The position numbers and the translations under genes were made by a program. 64,000 bases of DNA. Origin: Kalmanozyma brasiliensis GHG001. Its lineage: Eukaryota > Basidiomycota > Ustilaginomycetes > Ustilaginales. Below are positions 41,364 to 52,702 of this stretch, in pieces; the first letter of the stretch is position 1; each line of letters begins with the position of its first letter. The stretch spans positions 1-64,000 of the forward strand of contig NW_015961963.1 in the NCBI RefSeq assembly GCF_000497045.1, given 5' to 3'. The notes under the pieces are model-generated. The model was not told the DNA's origin. It saw only the letters and a program-made list of their open reading frames with translations, and searched no databases.

Positions 41364-44300
41364 GGACGCAGTCCTCGGAGCGGGTCTCGTCCTCTTTCTC
41401 ATCGCTTTCATTGGGTTCCTTGTCACCGTCCTTGTGCACGCTGCTTCTGCGTGCTTGTATTTTCATAGATTGGCCTCGCCGGACCGCTTGCGTGGCCCGG
41501 TTCGATGGTCGCATGCAATACCTGTTTCATATCGCATACTTTTGTCCCGCTCGTGTGGGTCGTTGTGAAGCCTGAGTCTGAAGACACTCAAGCGTACACT
41601 GTTCCCTCGACTTCTTGCAACAACAAATGTGGAGTCATCAACAAGTATCGTCGCATATTCACGGGTCGTCGCATATTCACGGGTCGGTCCGCCTCCAGGA
41701 TAGCCTCCAGCTGCGGCGTGCGCGCGCTTGTCTGATCGCTGGCAGAAGCTGCTGTTGTCTATGCGTGTCTGAACGGATGCCAGGTCGTCTCTCTGGTCGC
41801 CTCACACCCACTAACGTCGCTGTCTCGTTTACCGCGTTCGTGAATCGTCGACGAAGTGACGTCCCGGAGACCTGACAAGCCCCTGTGGCTCCATTCCCGC
41901 CCCTTCAGCACGTTTCTTGCCTACTTCTCCTCGCTTCAAAATGTGCCACCCGCTGAGCTGCAGCATGAACGAGTCCGACAATAGAGCATGGGCCTCACTA
42001 TTCGATTATGAAATCATGCTGCTGCTGGGTCAAGACTAGCGACCCTGTCCACGACCATCTGGTGGCACCACATGCCAAGCGGCCATGCGCATTACAGATG
42101 GCGATGCTCACTAACAAGCTCAGTATCCCCACTCATCAGTGATGGCCGAGTCGACATGTACGCATGGTGACGATGATGTCAGCCTGTGATCGCAGGAGGA
42201 TGGTCGAGTTGCGAACGCCTAACCACTGACTTAAATTAGCGCAGCTGGTGACGCTCAATTTTTGTGACCTCCTTTCTTCATGACCTGTGGCCAAGTTCTT
42301 CCACAAAACATATTTTTGATACGTAATTTTGCGTCGAAGTTTCGACTTCGCAGATGTCTGCAGCGAGCAGCTTGGCGACAACTCGGGCATCTTTTTACCT
42401 GGATCAATTTAAAAATGGATGCTCTGCGTTGATTATGCAGGCAAATCCCTTTAATTTCTCGCGTTTTGTGTCACAATGATCAAAGGTCTTTGCGTCGATT
42501 AACATTTTGATGCCTTCAAAGTCCTTTTTTTGGACTCTTGCGATTTTTTCGACAGGCTTAACGCCAATTTGTGTCGCAACACCATCGTTCTGACCGGAAC
42601 ACTGTTGCAAAAATAATGTCTACGTCGATAAAAGAAGCAGGTGAATCGTAATTTTCCGCCGGAGTTGTCATTTTCCTGTCAGATGTGCTCACTGAACAGG
42701 CAGAAAGCAACGACGTTTGTATTTTGTAGAGAAGTTGCGCGGTCGACAACGACGGCCAGCTGCGAATTAGACACATACGAGATTGACCGCTTTGCTTGAT
42801 GGTCTGCCGAACGCAATACGGCCAGTCACACGTGATATCGTTACGGAACAGGAGGGGTGTGGTCTTTGCTCGTCTTGATCATGGCGAGGTTCGAGGCTCA
42901 TGCCGATTCGCTCCGGACAGACCAACTCTAGCGGCAGACGACGGATAGGAGCCTTTCGCACACCGAGGGAGCACGGAAGGACAGCCTCCGAGATGACGAC
43001 AATCAGGACGACGGATCTCGAAGAGATAGGAAGCAGGACTTGATTGGCGTCGAGGCAGAAAGGTCTGTGTTGCAACTAAAAGGGGACGAATCTTGGCCGA
43101 GTGTGGCGAATCTTAGGCTGATGTCTTGAGTGAGGCTGATGTGATGAATGAGGCTAGATGGCGAGCAGATGAGGAGACGAGATACAGCGGCGTGGAGTCC
43201 GCTCTGACGAGGCATCTGTCCAGCTTTCTCATGGCACGAAAGCGAGCGCACGCACGATCGCGAACCAGCTCGTCGACTCGCTCTCTTGGTATAGCCTAGC
43301 TGCACGGAATGAACAAGACGTTCGATGGAAGTGAGTTTAGGATGTGGTACTGGCTTTGCTCTTCGTGGCGACCAATGAGTCTTCGGTGTGGACTTGGGCG
43401 GCCTGTTGGGCAGATCTGCGAAGGCAACACTCCGGCACGCGCGGACGGTAAGGGGGCCCAAATGGTCAATCGAAGGCCGACACACGCGAATTTGGTCCTA
43501 GGCAGAGAGTACGCAGACAAAAGCACGAGGGGCGGCGCGGCTACGCATGTCGACGTGCAATGAGCTCGCTATATTGGCCTCTTCGTTGAGGTCATATTGG
43601 CTCGTGGAGCCAAGGCGAGCGGCTTGGCGGAACTGGACGGCTCGTCGGAAGAAGATTGATACTGGTATGGCAGACAAACTGACGTTCAGAGAATGGTTCA
43701 ACTTGCTTACAGCGGCGCGCCGCGACCGAGTCACATACGAGGTCAACACACTCGGCGTGATGCCGAGCTGACAATATGTCGCGTTGCTGCAAGCCGGCGT
43801 TTTCGCCGATCTTGTTCTCAGCAGAGCTGCACCCTTTTGGTGGCGAGAAGCTACAGCGGAAAAGTGCTTGTTCCTCTTGACAGGTCTTGACAGGGCTCGG
43901 AAAATGAAAGCGGAATTCCGCGGTCAGGGCGGTTGCTGGACGTGGACCAGTCTGGCTCGGCTTGGTCTTAAGCAATCGGAGCTTGGGCAGCACGCCCTCG
44001 GCGCTGGCTATGGTGTTCCGGAAGAGCTTAGAGCCGAGCAGCCTGCCGTTACTTCTGGCCAGCCAATGTCGAGCGTCAAACGGCAAGAAGGATGAAATGG
44101 GACGTTCAATGTCAGAGTGGTTCGAGCGAGTCAGACCGCCGGATGATAGCTGTTGCCGAGGATTGGCGACCAAAAACGAGTGGTTGCCAGCAAAACTGTG
44201 GCTCGGACGCGTGGACATGCAAATTGCGCACAGAACAATGGAGCTCTACCCCAGCATTCGGAGAGCTTGCAGCGCAGAACAGATGCTGCGTGTGAATAGA

Positions 44301-46493
44301 AGTACAGCTGCAGTCGATTCGGAAGACTCCAGAGAACGATACAGCTGACGGAGCGCACCATGGCGGTGGCCAGGGACAGATGGAAGAAGGGTGCAGCGGG
44401 CCCTCGCTCACTGCTCCGCCGAGGAGCCGGTCAACTTTTGGGAGTGAGACAGAGTCCTAAATTCTGAGATGACGACCTGGTCGCTTTGCCAGCAGACTTT
44501 TCAAACAGCGACGCGGACGTGCGCCTGCAAAATGCGTTGCTCTCACGGTAGAATGGAGGCAGCCGCCTTTCTTGCTATCGACTGAAACGCAGAGCATCGT
44601 TGAGATCTAATGACAAAGAATAGCAAGCAGATGAACGACAGCAAGTTGCTGACCATGTTTTAAGCGAAAGCATGTTGCAGGGGGGAGCTTCAAGGACAAG
44701 GCGGGTCGGATTCGATGTCTGAGCTCTTCATTGCTTCCACCGGAAGCCATCTCGACAGAAGCGCTTCGAGGATGGCTGACGGCTCTGTCGTGTGTATATG
44801 GCTGCCGTATTGGACGTGGGCTATCTTTGCAGATCACCTGCCAGGTTTGTTTTACTAGGCAGGCAGCCAGCCAGTCAATCAAAGATGCGAAACACGGGCC
44901 AATCCAAAGCAAATGCGTCTCGTCCCGGCGGAAAAAACTTTTTTCGAGTGTGAAATTTCGTTGAATTCCAAAACTTGTCGCGGCAGCAGGAAACTCGGTT
45001 GATCGGGCCCGCGTTGATGATATTTGTGGCTGCATGAACAGAGATTGCCGGAGTTCCATGGTTTTTGGTCACCTCTTTGGCTTGCATCCGGCACGGCACG
45101 TTCAGACATGAACGGAATAACGGGTGGATGGATGTACAGACCGACAGAAGGCAGAGACACAATGTGTGATCGTACCTGGCTATGAATATCTGCTTAGGCT
45201 GGCGGGCAATAGCGCACGGTCAACGATCTTAAGAGAGAAAGGTGAGGCAAGCGGGTTTCAATCACAGCTGCGCCTCTGACGACACGATGGAAAGCAATTT
45301 GCTAACCTTTTGTCCACCCATCCAGCCCGGCGCCGAGACCCCCTTTTCTTGCCCTGCTAGGACCCCGTGGGATCGACTCCACATTACGACCCCTTTGTTC
45401 GGTTGATCATCGCGCCGATGCTCGTGGCGAGCGTGCCAAGCTAACGTCTCGCTTGTGCACGACTCTTCATCCGGTTGGGTTGAGCTTGGCGATCATCAGG
45501 GGCTAAACAGTCAGGAGCCATCAGCACATAACGGGGCCCTAGCCAATGGAACCAAAGCATCCCATCTATGCCGAGGGTCAAGCGACGTGAGGAAGAGCTG
45601 AAGGAGCACATGAAAATAGATTTCCTGACCACGGTTTCGGCCCGCGCCTTTCATCTGCACCGCTTTTGGTTGCGGTGGATTGCCACTCAACTCTCTTTGC
45701 TTTCTCAATTTTATTCATTTAATCTTTTGCTCTTCGAGTCCTTGGCTGCCATGCGGAGATGAGCCCTACAATCGATGTAAGCAGAACTGAGCTGCCTTTT
45801 TTGCACAGCTTCTGCTGATGGCGTCTGAGCAGCACGGCCACTTAATTTCGCCTTGAGCGCTCTCTCTGCCTCGCTTTGCAAGTGCGTTTGCTTGTTGCAG
45901 CGGATTCTAACTCGCCGTCCCCGTGCCTGGTTGGCTCTTCTTTTCTTGCTCCCCGGACTTTGAGCGACCGGAGCTCTTGTGGTGCTGCAGCTAGAGCCGA
46001 ACCCAACCCACTTTGCAGCCATTGTTCCTCGCTTTGACGCTCGCTGTCTTGCATCACACCACACCTTTCTCATCCGCAACTTCACCCACCAACCTTGCTC
46101 AGTCAGATCCATCTGTCATCGATCGGCTCTGTTCCCTTAATACTATCACACTTCAACCTCGGTCGCACCTCTTTGTCCATCTCGCCCTCCTCCATCGTCT
46201 CGCCCGTATCCGTTAAGGACACTTTAGTATCGTCATTGTCGCCGGCTTCGTCGTCACCGTCAGCCTTGCTTTTGTCCCCAAGCCGGAACCCGAAAACTTC
46301 TTCCTCCGCTGCTCTTCTTCTAGCCTTGCGTGTTGTTTCCGCACAGGCCCCCTCTCGGCTCGTCCTCTCCGCATAGGATTCGCACCTCCTTCCTTCATGG
46401 CAGCGACACGATCGTGCTTCCACCATCCTGCGCTTCATTTTAAGTCATCCAACATCACCTCCTAGACTTGGATCATCTGTCCACATTTCCAAG
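41364..46493. other. Gene-poor 5.1-kb region with an AT-rich island
   Basis: No gene with a recognisable domain. An 18-bp tandem duplication lies at 41649-41684. Between about 42200 and 42780 the DNA is much richer in A/T than its surroundings and carries two overlapping minus-strand frames that look like one gene broken by a frameshift. From about 46020 the DNA becomes the pyrimidine-rich promoter of the GH79 gene. Confidence 0.5.
41649..41684. repeat. 18-bp tandem duplication
   Basis: Two perfect adjacent copies of CGTCGCATATTCACGGGT in the 3' flank of the PAN/mucin/esterase gene. Confidence 0.85.
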
Positions 46494-48767
46494 ATGCCAT
46501 CATCTCTCACATCGGCGCTCGTCGCCCTCTTTGCCTCGGCGCTCGCGATAGCACCCACCACTCTGGCGCAAGCCACCCTCAACCCAGCGGCCAGCGTCGC
46601 AAATGCTGGCTCCGTCGTCTCCAACACCATCAACCCCTCCTTTGCTGGCTTCGGCATCGAGCCAACAGATCTCTACGTCTTCACCGGCACAACTTCCCCT
46701 AATCAGCTCACCTTCAACCTTCTCTCCAACCTCGCCAACTACACGGGCGCTCCACCCCACATTCGAATCGGTGGAAATGCTGGCGACACCATGCTCTTCG
46801 ATAGCTCTGTCACCAGCTACACCTTCCAGCAAAACCCTAATCCTGTCGGTCAGGGCAACGCAAGGCCTTCCGACTACTATCTCTTCGGTCCCAACTACTT
46901 CAGAGTCATGGATTACTTCCCCGCAGGCACTCCCGTCACCTATGGCCTCAACCTCGCTTACCAAGGTTCCGACGCTCTCGAACGCATCGTCGAGCAGGCC
47001 GCCGCCGCCTTCGACTACATTGGCACCGATGACAACAACGGCGCCAAGCTCTACAGTCTCGAGATTGGAAACGAGCCAGATCTGTACATCGATCTCGGTT
47101 ACCGTTCCCAGAGTTGGAGCCCCACCGACTTTGGTAACGAGTGGGCCTCCCGTGCTGAGGCCGTCTACAACCAGACCTTGAAGTCGCGCGGTATAGCCTC
47201 CAACTTCTTCGAGGTAGCTGCCACTGCCACCACTGCCTCCAAGAATGGCCAGCCTTTCCGTATCGCCAACCTCGTCGGCAACACGCAAGGTGTCGCCGCC
47301 GACAATGGTATCTATGTCGCCGGCTGGAATCAGCACGACTACTTCTACTACATCGGCGTCTCCCCCTTCAACCTCACCCTTTCCTACCTTCTCGATCTCT
47401 CTCAGACCGTCAGCCAATTCCGTGAATGGGCCGGCCAGGTTGGTCAAGCCCAGGTTACGGGCAAGCCCTACTACCTTCGAGAGATGGGAAGCGTCGGTCC
47501 CAACGGCCTTCCCGGCATCAGCGAGACCTTTGGAAACGCCCTCTGGACCTTCAACTTCTTTTTCTATGCTGCCAGCATCCAGGTCGACAGTGTCCAGATG
47601 CACATCACCCAATACTCGCAGGCTGCACCCTGGCAAAACACCTACATGAACGGCATGGGTCCCCACGTCCGACCCACCTACTACGCTTGGGCCGCGTGGG
47701 CCCAGATCGTCGGCCCTACCTGCAACACCCGGATTGCTCCTATCTCCATTGGCAATCAGCCTAGCTCGTACAACAACCGTCTCGGTGCCTACGCCGTCTA
47801 CCGCGGCACCACCCTCACCTCGGTCGTCATGATCAACACCCAGCTTTACTACTCGTACACGGGCAACCCGAGCTACCAGAACTTTGCGCTCAGCTTGCCA
47901 TCTCTTGCTGGCCAGACCGTCTACGTCTCCACGATGTACGCTGATGGAGTCGACTCGACCTCCAATGTGCAGTGGAACGGCATCAGCTACGAGCCAAGCA
48001 ACGCTGGTGGACAGCCCACCGGTCAGCCTCGCACCGTCAACAGCACTCAGGCCACCATGACGGTCGGATCGGACGGCTCCCTCACTGTTCCCGTTCGCGA
48101 CAGTCAGGTCGTGGTCATTAGCACCGTCCAACTCGGCAGAGAATCTGTCAACACGCAGAACTGCCAAAATCTGGCAAGCACTGGAACGAGCGGTGGCGGC
48201 GGCGGCACCTCCACCGGTTCGGGCGGCGGAAGTGCGGCTCCTACTTTCAAGTCCACCACTGGTTTCAAGTCGGACATGCCCCTCAGCATGACCGCCATCA
48301 TTGCGATTGCTGCCGGTGGCGGTGCCTTCCTGCTGATTCTGCTCGGCCTCTTCATCTGGTGCTGCGTGCGTTCGTGCAGGAAGAGCAAGGCTCGCAAGGC
48401 ACGTAATGCCGCTCTCATGAAGCCGCCCGCTCGCCACGACGACCACCCCTTGCTCGATAGCAATCACCCGGATGACAGCAATGTCTCGTATCCTGCCTAC
48501 CAGCGTTCGCCAGCGGCCCGACATGGTTGGGACAGCCCCATGACCAGCAACAGTCACAACCATCAAGTGCATCCCTCGCAGTCCTATGCGCAGATGACAC
48601 CAGCGTTCGACTATCAACCCGTTTCGTATCAATACAACTACCAGTCGCAGTCTTATGGCCATGCTCCTCCCACGCATTCGGTCCCTCCCCAGCCGATGCA
48701 TCATCAATACCTCCAGAATCCGTACGCACATCCACCACCGGGTAGCGCCTATGGTCGCGCCCAATGA
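46494..48767 (+). CDS. Membrane-anchored GH79-like glycosidase
   Basis: An intron-less gene for 757 residues. A signal peptide (MPSSLTSALVALFASALAIAPTTLA) is followed by a GH79 (beta-glucuronidase/heparanase-like) TIM barrel. Evidence is the N-terminal FAGFGIEPTDLYVF, HIRIGGNAGDTMLF, the acid/base motif YSLEIGNEPDLY (Glu at about 198) and the nucleophile motif YYLREMGSVGPNG (Glu at about 330), then a beta-sandwich C-domain. After a Gly/Ser/Thr linker (about 565-590) comes one membrane helix (IIAIAAGGGAFLLILLGLFIWCCV, about 602-625), a basic stop-transfer stretch (RSCRKSKARKARN) and a cytosolic tail of about 120 residues rich in His, Tyr, Pro and Gln. Most fungal GH79 enzymes are simply secreted. 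This topology puts the enzyme on the cell surface with a cytosolic tail. Exact sugar specificity is unknown. Confidence 0.88.
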   Translation: MPSSLTSALVALFASALAIAPTTLAQATLNPAASVANAGSVVSNTINPSFAGFGIEPTDLYVFTGTTSPNQLTFNLLSNLANYTGAPPHIRIGGNAGDTMLFDSSVTSYTFQQNPNPVGQGNARPSDYYLFGPNYFRVMDYFPAGTPVTYGLNLAYQGSDALERIVEQAAAAFDYIGTDDNNGAKLYSLEIGNEPDLYIDLGYRSQSWSPTDFGNEWASRAEAVYNQTLKSRGIASNFFEVAATATTASKNGQPFRIANLVGNTQGVAADNGIYVAGWNQHDYFYYIGVSPFNLTLSYLLDLSQTVSQFREWAGQVGQAQVTGKPYYLREMGSVGPNGLPGISETFGNALWTFNFFFYAASIQVDSVQMHITQYSQAAPWQNTYMNGMGPHVRPTYYAWAAWAQIVGPTCNTRIAPISIGNQPSSYNNRLGAYAVYRGTTLTSVVMINTQLYYSYTGNPSYQNFALSLPSLAGQTVYVSTMYADGVDSTSNVQWNGISYEPSNAGGQPTGQPRTVNSTQATMTVGSDGSLTVPVRDSQVVVISTVQLGRESVNTQNCQNLASTGTSGGGGGTSTGSGGGSAAPTFKSTTGFKSDMPLSMTAIIAIAAGGGAFLLILLGLFIWCCVRSCRKSKARKARNAALMKPPARHDDHPLLDSNHPDDSNVSYPAYQRSPAARHGWDSPMTSNSHNHQVHPSQSYAQMTPAFDYQPVSYQYNYQSQSYGHAPPTHSVPPQPMHHQYLQNPYAHPPPGSAYGRAQ

Positions 48768-49459
48768 GCGAAGACCACGGAACCCGGACGCATTCTTCCT
48801 CACACGGACACTTTTTCTCCTTGCACCGCCTATCCACGGTCTGGTCGCTCATGGAATTCCCCAAGAACATTCAGTCGGTCTTCTTTGGAACTCTAGTCAA
48901 ACCGCATCTACATACCCCAAGGTGCGCGTCAGGCGGACCTTCTCACGGTCGTTACAACACAGAGACATCATCTTCGCACGTCCTAGATTCGCCGCATACG
49001 CGCTCCATTGTTACACACTTTCTTCCCCGTCGTGTATCTTGCACTTTTTGTTTTGTCTTCATCGTTTCCTCGTCGCTTTTTCTTCTGTAGAGTATGTCGT
49101 CACGAGCACTATCAGCTCATCTCTTGTCAATGTCATCGCATCACAAATAGCTTTCGCCTGTCACGGCATGCACTTTTCGAGCTCGTGGACGTGTCTGCGC
49201 CTGTCCTCCACACTTCTTCTGACAGCTGTTCACGCTTCATGCCGCCTCACGCTTCATCGCCAAACACATCATCATGAACGATCAGTCACAAGCAGGTACC
49301 CCATCATCGCAACGGCATCGGGCGCCCAAAATTCACAACGAGCACACGCGTCTAGAAAGGAGTGGTTAGGACGTGATTCGTTCGTGAACCAGGCAGGTAT
49401 ATTCCCATCGTCTAATGAAACGTGACTTCTATAACAGTTCGTGATGAAAGCCGAGTCGC
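48768..49459. other. Convergent 3' spacer
   Basis: 692 bp between the convergent GH79 and P-type ATPase genes. It is T-rich in the first half (3' untranslated sequence). No gene is supported. Confidence 0.45.
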
Positions 49460-52400
49460 TTACCATGCGATCTTGGCGATGACGCTGTTGGGGAAGGTCC
49501 TCACCAACAGCTTGCGGATCTCGTCCATGGCCAGAATGCCAATCGCGAGGGGGATGGGGATGAGCCAGAACTCGATGGGGATCGATGCAGTGCCAAAGAG
49601 GTTCTGGATGCCCTTGACCTCGGTGACAAAGATGGCGATGACGAGCGCAGCGAGCGGGCCGAGGATGAGGTACGGGTTGCGACGCTCTTTGCGGATCGGG
49701 TCGGCCTGGAAGATGGACAGGCGCTTGTTGCGCACCGAGAGCAGGTTGCCCCACTGGAGAATGACGAGCGTGACAAAGTAGACACACTGACCGACGGCGA
49801 GGAAGTGGTTCAGCTCGTCCAGCGTGTAGCCGTGGAAGCCGTCGCCGAACTTTTCGTAGGCGAAGAACATGTCCTTGACCGGAATCTTGGCGTACTTGTA
49901 AATGTAGAAGAAGAACATGGCGTGGGCAGAGAGCGTCTCCATCATGCCGATGAACAGGTAGCTCTGACCGTAGATGGCCTTGTTGACCAAGTGGTCCGTC
50001 TTGGGGTTCCTCGGCTCGAGCGAGAGCAGGTCGAACTCCTCCTTCTCGAAGATGAGCGTGAGACAGCAGACCAGATCGGTGAAGCAGCAGATGATGATCA
50101 TCAGGAACGAGCTCAGCGGCAGAGGCACACCGAAGAAGACGTTGAGGATGACGGGCCAGTCCTCGGACCAACTGCCGGCCGGGAGGAGGTACGAGATGAC
50201 CTTTTGCAGGTTCTGGAAGACCAGTCGACCGAGCTTAATGGCCTGAATGATGGAGCTGAAGTCACCCATCAGCACCAGATCGGCAGCCTCCATGGCCACG
50301 TCGGAACCGGAGACCATGGCGATACCAACGTCGGCAGCCTTGAGCGCGGGTGCATCGTTGACACCGTCACCAGTGACGGCGACGACGCAGCCGCGGTCTC
50401 GGAGCTCGTTGACGATCTTGAGCTTCTGCTCGGGCGTGGTGCGGGCAAAGACAATCTCTTCGTAGCGGCAGATGACGTCCCATTCCTGCTGAGTGGTCTG
50501 GGGAATCTCCTTGCCCTCGACGAGCAAGCTGGCCTCGATGAGGTCCTTGGGGCCGTTGAGCTTCTTGAGCTGCTTCTCGCTGAGAACAGGACCTTCGCTG
50601 GCGTAACGACCCTTAGCATTAAAGTCGGCAATACGGTCGGGCTCGCCGTTGTAAGTGAAGATGCCCACCATCTTGCCGATGGCAGCAGCAGTCAAGGAGA
50701 AGTCACCGGTGACCATGAAGAAGCGCGATCCAGACCTTCGGCACTCCGAGACGGTGTGAGGGATGTCCGAGCGAGGGGGGTCCATGATGCCGAGCAGGCC
50801 GATAACGACGAGGTTGCCCTCGCTAGCAGCAGCGACCTCGTCCTCGTAGTCACTGGTGCCGTTCTTGAAAGCAGCGGTGAACTGGCGCTTGGCGAGGAGG
50901 ATGACACGCTCACCGCGGCGAGCCCACGCCTCCTGCACGCTGACAAGCTGAGAGCGAGCGGTCTCGTCAAAGTCCTTGATCTCGCCGTCGGCAGCCGAGT
51001 AGAAGTGCGAGATGCGGGGCATGAGCACATCGGGGGCACCCTTGACAAACATCTCGTCGGCTTTGGTGGAAGCCTTCTCGTCGTTGGATCGCATGACGGT
51101 GAGCATGAACTTGTTCTTCGAGTTGAAGGGGATGTCGTAGACACGTCGGTAGGCCGTCTTGATCTCGTCGGAGCCGGGAAGCGATGCCGAGAGACGGAGG
51201 ACAGCGGCGTCGGTGGCGTTGCCCTGGACCGCACGTTCGGAAGGCACGAGCGACTCGCTGGAAGGGTCGAAGAATGCATCGTTGCAAAGAGCCATGCCCT
51301 TCTTGAGCTCGTCAAAAGCGAGGAAATTGTCGAGGCTAGAGATGTCGTTCCTGGTGCATTCCTTGTCGACAAAGCCGATCGAGGCGACCGACATCTTGTT
51401 CTCGGTCAGCGTGCCGGTCTTGTCCGAGCAGATGACGTTGACGCAACCCAGCGTCTCGACGGTGGAAAGCGACTTGGGCAGGACCTTGACATCGCGCATG
51501 CGACGTGCGATCAGCGAGAGCGTGAGAGCGACAGCGATGGGCATGCCTTCCGGGATGAAAGCGACGACGAGACTCATCAAGTTGGTCAAGATGCCGACGG
51601 TGTTGAGGAAGCCTTTGTGGTCCTTTCGGAGATATGCGAGCCAGAAGATGAGCATGATCGTGACGAGCGTAACGGTCAAGCAGATGATGATTTTGACAAA
51701 TCGCGAGATCTCCTTCTGAAGCTGCGTGGACCTCTCTTTGTCGTCGTTGGTGAGCTTGTTGATGCGACCCATGACGGTGCGCGCACCCGTGAGCACGACG
51801 ACACCGGTGGCGTTACCATTGCAAACGTGCGTTCCGAGGAAGGCGATGTTCTTGGTCTCGAGGAAGTTCTGCTCGGTGGCCTCGACGGTTCCTGGGATCT
51901 CCTCGGACTCGCCGGTGAGCACGGATCGGTCCAGCTTGAGATCGGCGGAGGCCTTAATGATTCGCATGTCAGCAGGCACCTTGTTACCGGTCGAAAGGAT
52001 GCAAACATCACCGACGACGAGGTCGGAGGCAGGGATGGACTTGTGTTCACCGTCACGGATGACGATGGCATTCTCGGGGAGGAGGTTGAGAATCGAGTTC
52101 ATCACCTTTTGTGTAGACCAGTCCTGGAAGGCGTTGAAGATGGCCTGGAAGAAGATGACGATCAAGACGACGATGGCGAGCGCAAGGTTGTATGCCTGAG
52201 GAGGGTTGCCGAGAGGTCGCCACGAGATGAAGAAGATGATGACACCGATCCAAAGGATGGAGCAGAAGCCGCCAAAAGTGTAGTTGAAGAGCTTCTTCCA
52301 GTATTTGTTCTTCTTTTGTGTGAGGACATTCTTGCCATTGCGCTCAAGACGACGTGCGGCGGCGGGGGAATCGAGACCAGCGTCGGGGCTCACGTTGAAC

Positions 52401-52702
52401 CTCTGTGCAAGCGCATCGGGGCTGACAGTGTGAAAGTCGAGCGAGCCGAAGAATTCGGTATCAGAGAGGTGCTCCTTGCTCTTGACGCCATCTGCGGCTT
52501 GCGACTCGTACACCTGGATACTGAGTGTGCGGAAGCCGATAGGGATGTGAGAGCGGGCGGTCTGCGTGCGAGGGACCTTGATGCTGACGCGGGGCGCGAT
52601 GGGCGCAGGCGCAGAAGCCTCGACATGGCTCTGGTCGGAGGGAGTCTGACGGGTGTGCTCCTTCTCGACATCGAAGTCGGAGAGAGACCTGGAGTCGGAC
52701 AT
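49460..52702 (-). CDS. P-type alkali-cation ATPase (IIC/ACU-like)
   Basis: An intron-less gene for 1080 residues. The cytosolic N-terminus precedes a cation-ATPase N domain (FNVSPDAGLDSPAAARRLERNGKNVLT). The actuator motif is LTGESEEIP. Membrane helix 4 carries VAFIPEGMP, and the phosphorylation site is CSDKTGTLTEN (Asp at about 428). The nucleotide domain has FVKGAPDVLM, and the hinge is VAVTGDGVNDAPALKAADVGIAM. Ten membrane helices fit. The overall sequence resembles animal Na,K-ATPase-type IIC pumps rather than the Ena IID pumps. Fungal members of this kind (ACU pumps, described in Ustilago maydis) take up K+ or Na+ with high affinity; that assignment is inference. The stop overlaps a GTAAGC donor. 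The nearest plausible splice would only replace the final Trp codon by a stop, so the product is effectively unchanged. Confidence 0.88.
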   Translation of the reverse strand: MSDSRSLSDFDVEKEHTRQTPSDQSHVEASAPAPIAPRVSIKVPRTQTARSHIPIGFRTLSIQVYESQAADGVKSKEHLSDTEFFGSLDFHTVSPDALAQRFNVSPDAGLDSPAAARRLERNGKNVLTQKKNKYWKKLFNYTFGGFCSILWIGVIIFFISWRPLGNPPQAYNLALAIVVLIVIFFQAIFNAFQDWSTQKVMNSILNLLPENAIVIRDGEHKSIPASDLVVGDVCILSTGNKVPADMRIIKASADLKLDRSVLTGESEEIPGTVEATEQNFLETKNIAFLGTHVCNGNATGVVVLTGARTVMGRINKLTNDDKERSTQLQKEISRFVKIIICLTVTLVTIMLIFWLAYLRKDHKGFLNTVGILTNLMSLVVAFIPEGMPIAVALTLSLIARRMRDVKVLPKSLSTVETLGCVNVICSDKTGTLTENKMSVASIGFVDKECTRNDISSLDNFLAFDELKKGMALCNDAFFDPSSESLVPSERAVQGNATDAAVLRLSASLPGSDEIKTAYRRVYDIPFNSKNKFMLTVMRSNDEKASTKADEMFVKGAPDVLMPRISHFYSAADGEIKDFDETARSQLVSVQEAWARRGERVILLAKRQFTAAFKNGTSDYEDEVAAASEGNLVVIGLLGIMDPPRSDIPHTVSECRRSGSRFFMVTGDFSLTAAAIGKMVGIFTYNGEPDRIADFNAKGRYASEGPVLSEKQLKKLNGPKDLIEASLLVEGKEIPQTTQQEWDVICRYEEIVFARTTPEQKLKIVNELRDRGCVVAVTGDGVNDAPALKAADVGIAMVSGSDVAMEAADLVLMGDFSSIIQAIKLGRLVFQNLQKVISYLLPAGSWSEDWPVILNVFFGVPLPLSSFLMIIICCFTDLVCCLTLIFEKEEFDLLSLEPRNPKTDHLVNKAIYGQSYLFIGMMETLSAHAMFFFYIYKYAKIPVKDMFFAYEKFGDGFHGYTLDELNHFLAVGQCVYFVTLVILQWGNLLSVRNKRLSIFQADPIRKERRNPYLILGPLAALVIAIFVTEVKGIQNLFGTASIPIEFWLIPIPLAIGILAMDEIRKLLVRTFPNSVIAKIAW

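Noticed and set aside
43592..44218. 208-codon minus-strand frame in the gene-poor region
   Set aside because: No recognisable domain or protein-like composition; could not be told from chance.
46500..48803. 767-codon minus-strand open frame
   Set aside because: Exact antisense of the GH79 gene, low-complexity Gly/Val/Asp/Arg composition, no motif.
49352..49463. Possible terminal intron in the cation ATPase gene (GTAAGC overlapping the stop, TCTAG acceptor 112 nt on)
   Set aside because: Splicing would create TGA at the junction and remove only the final Trp, so it has no meaningful effect on the product.
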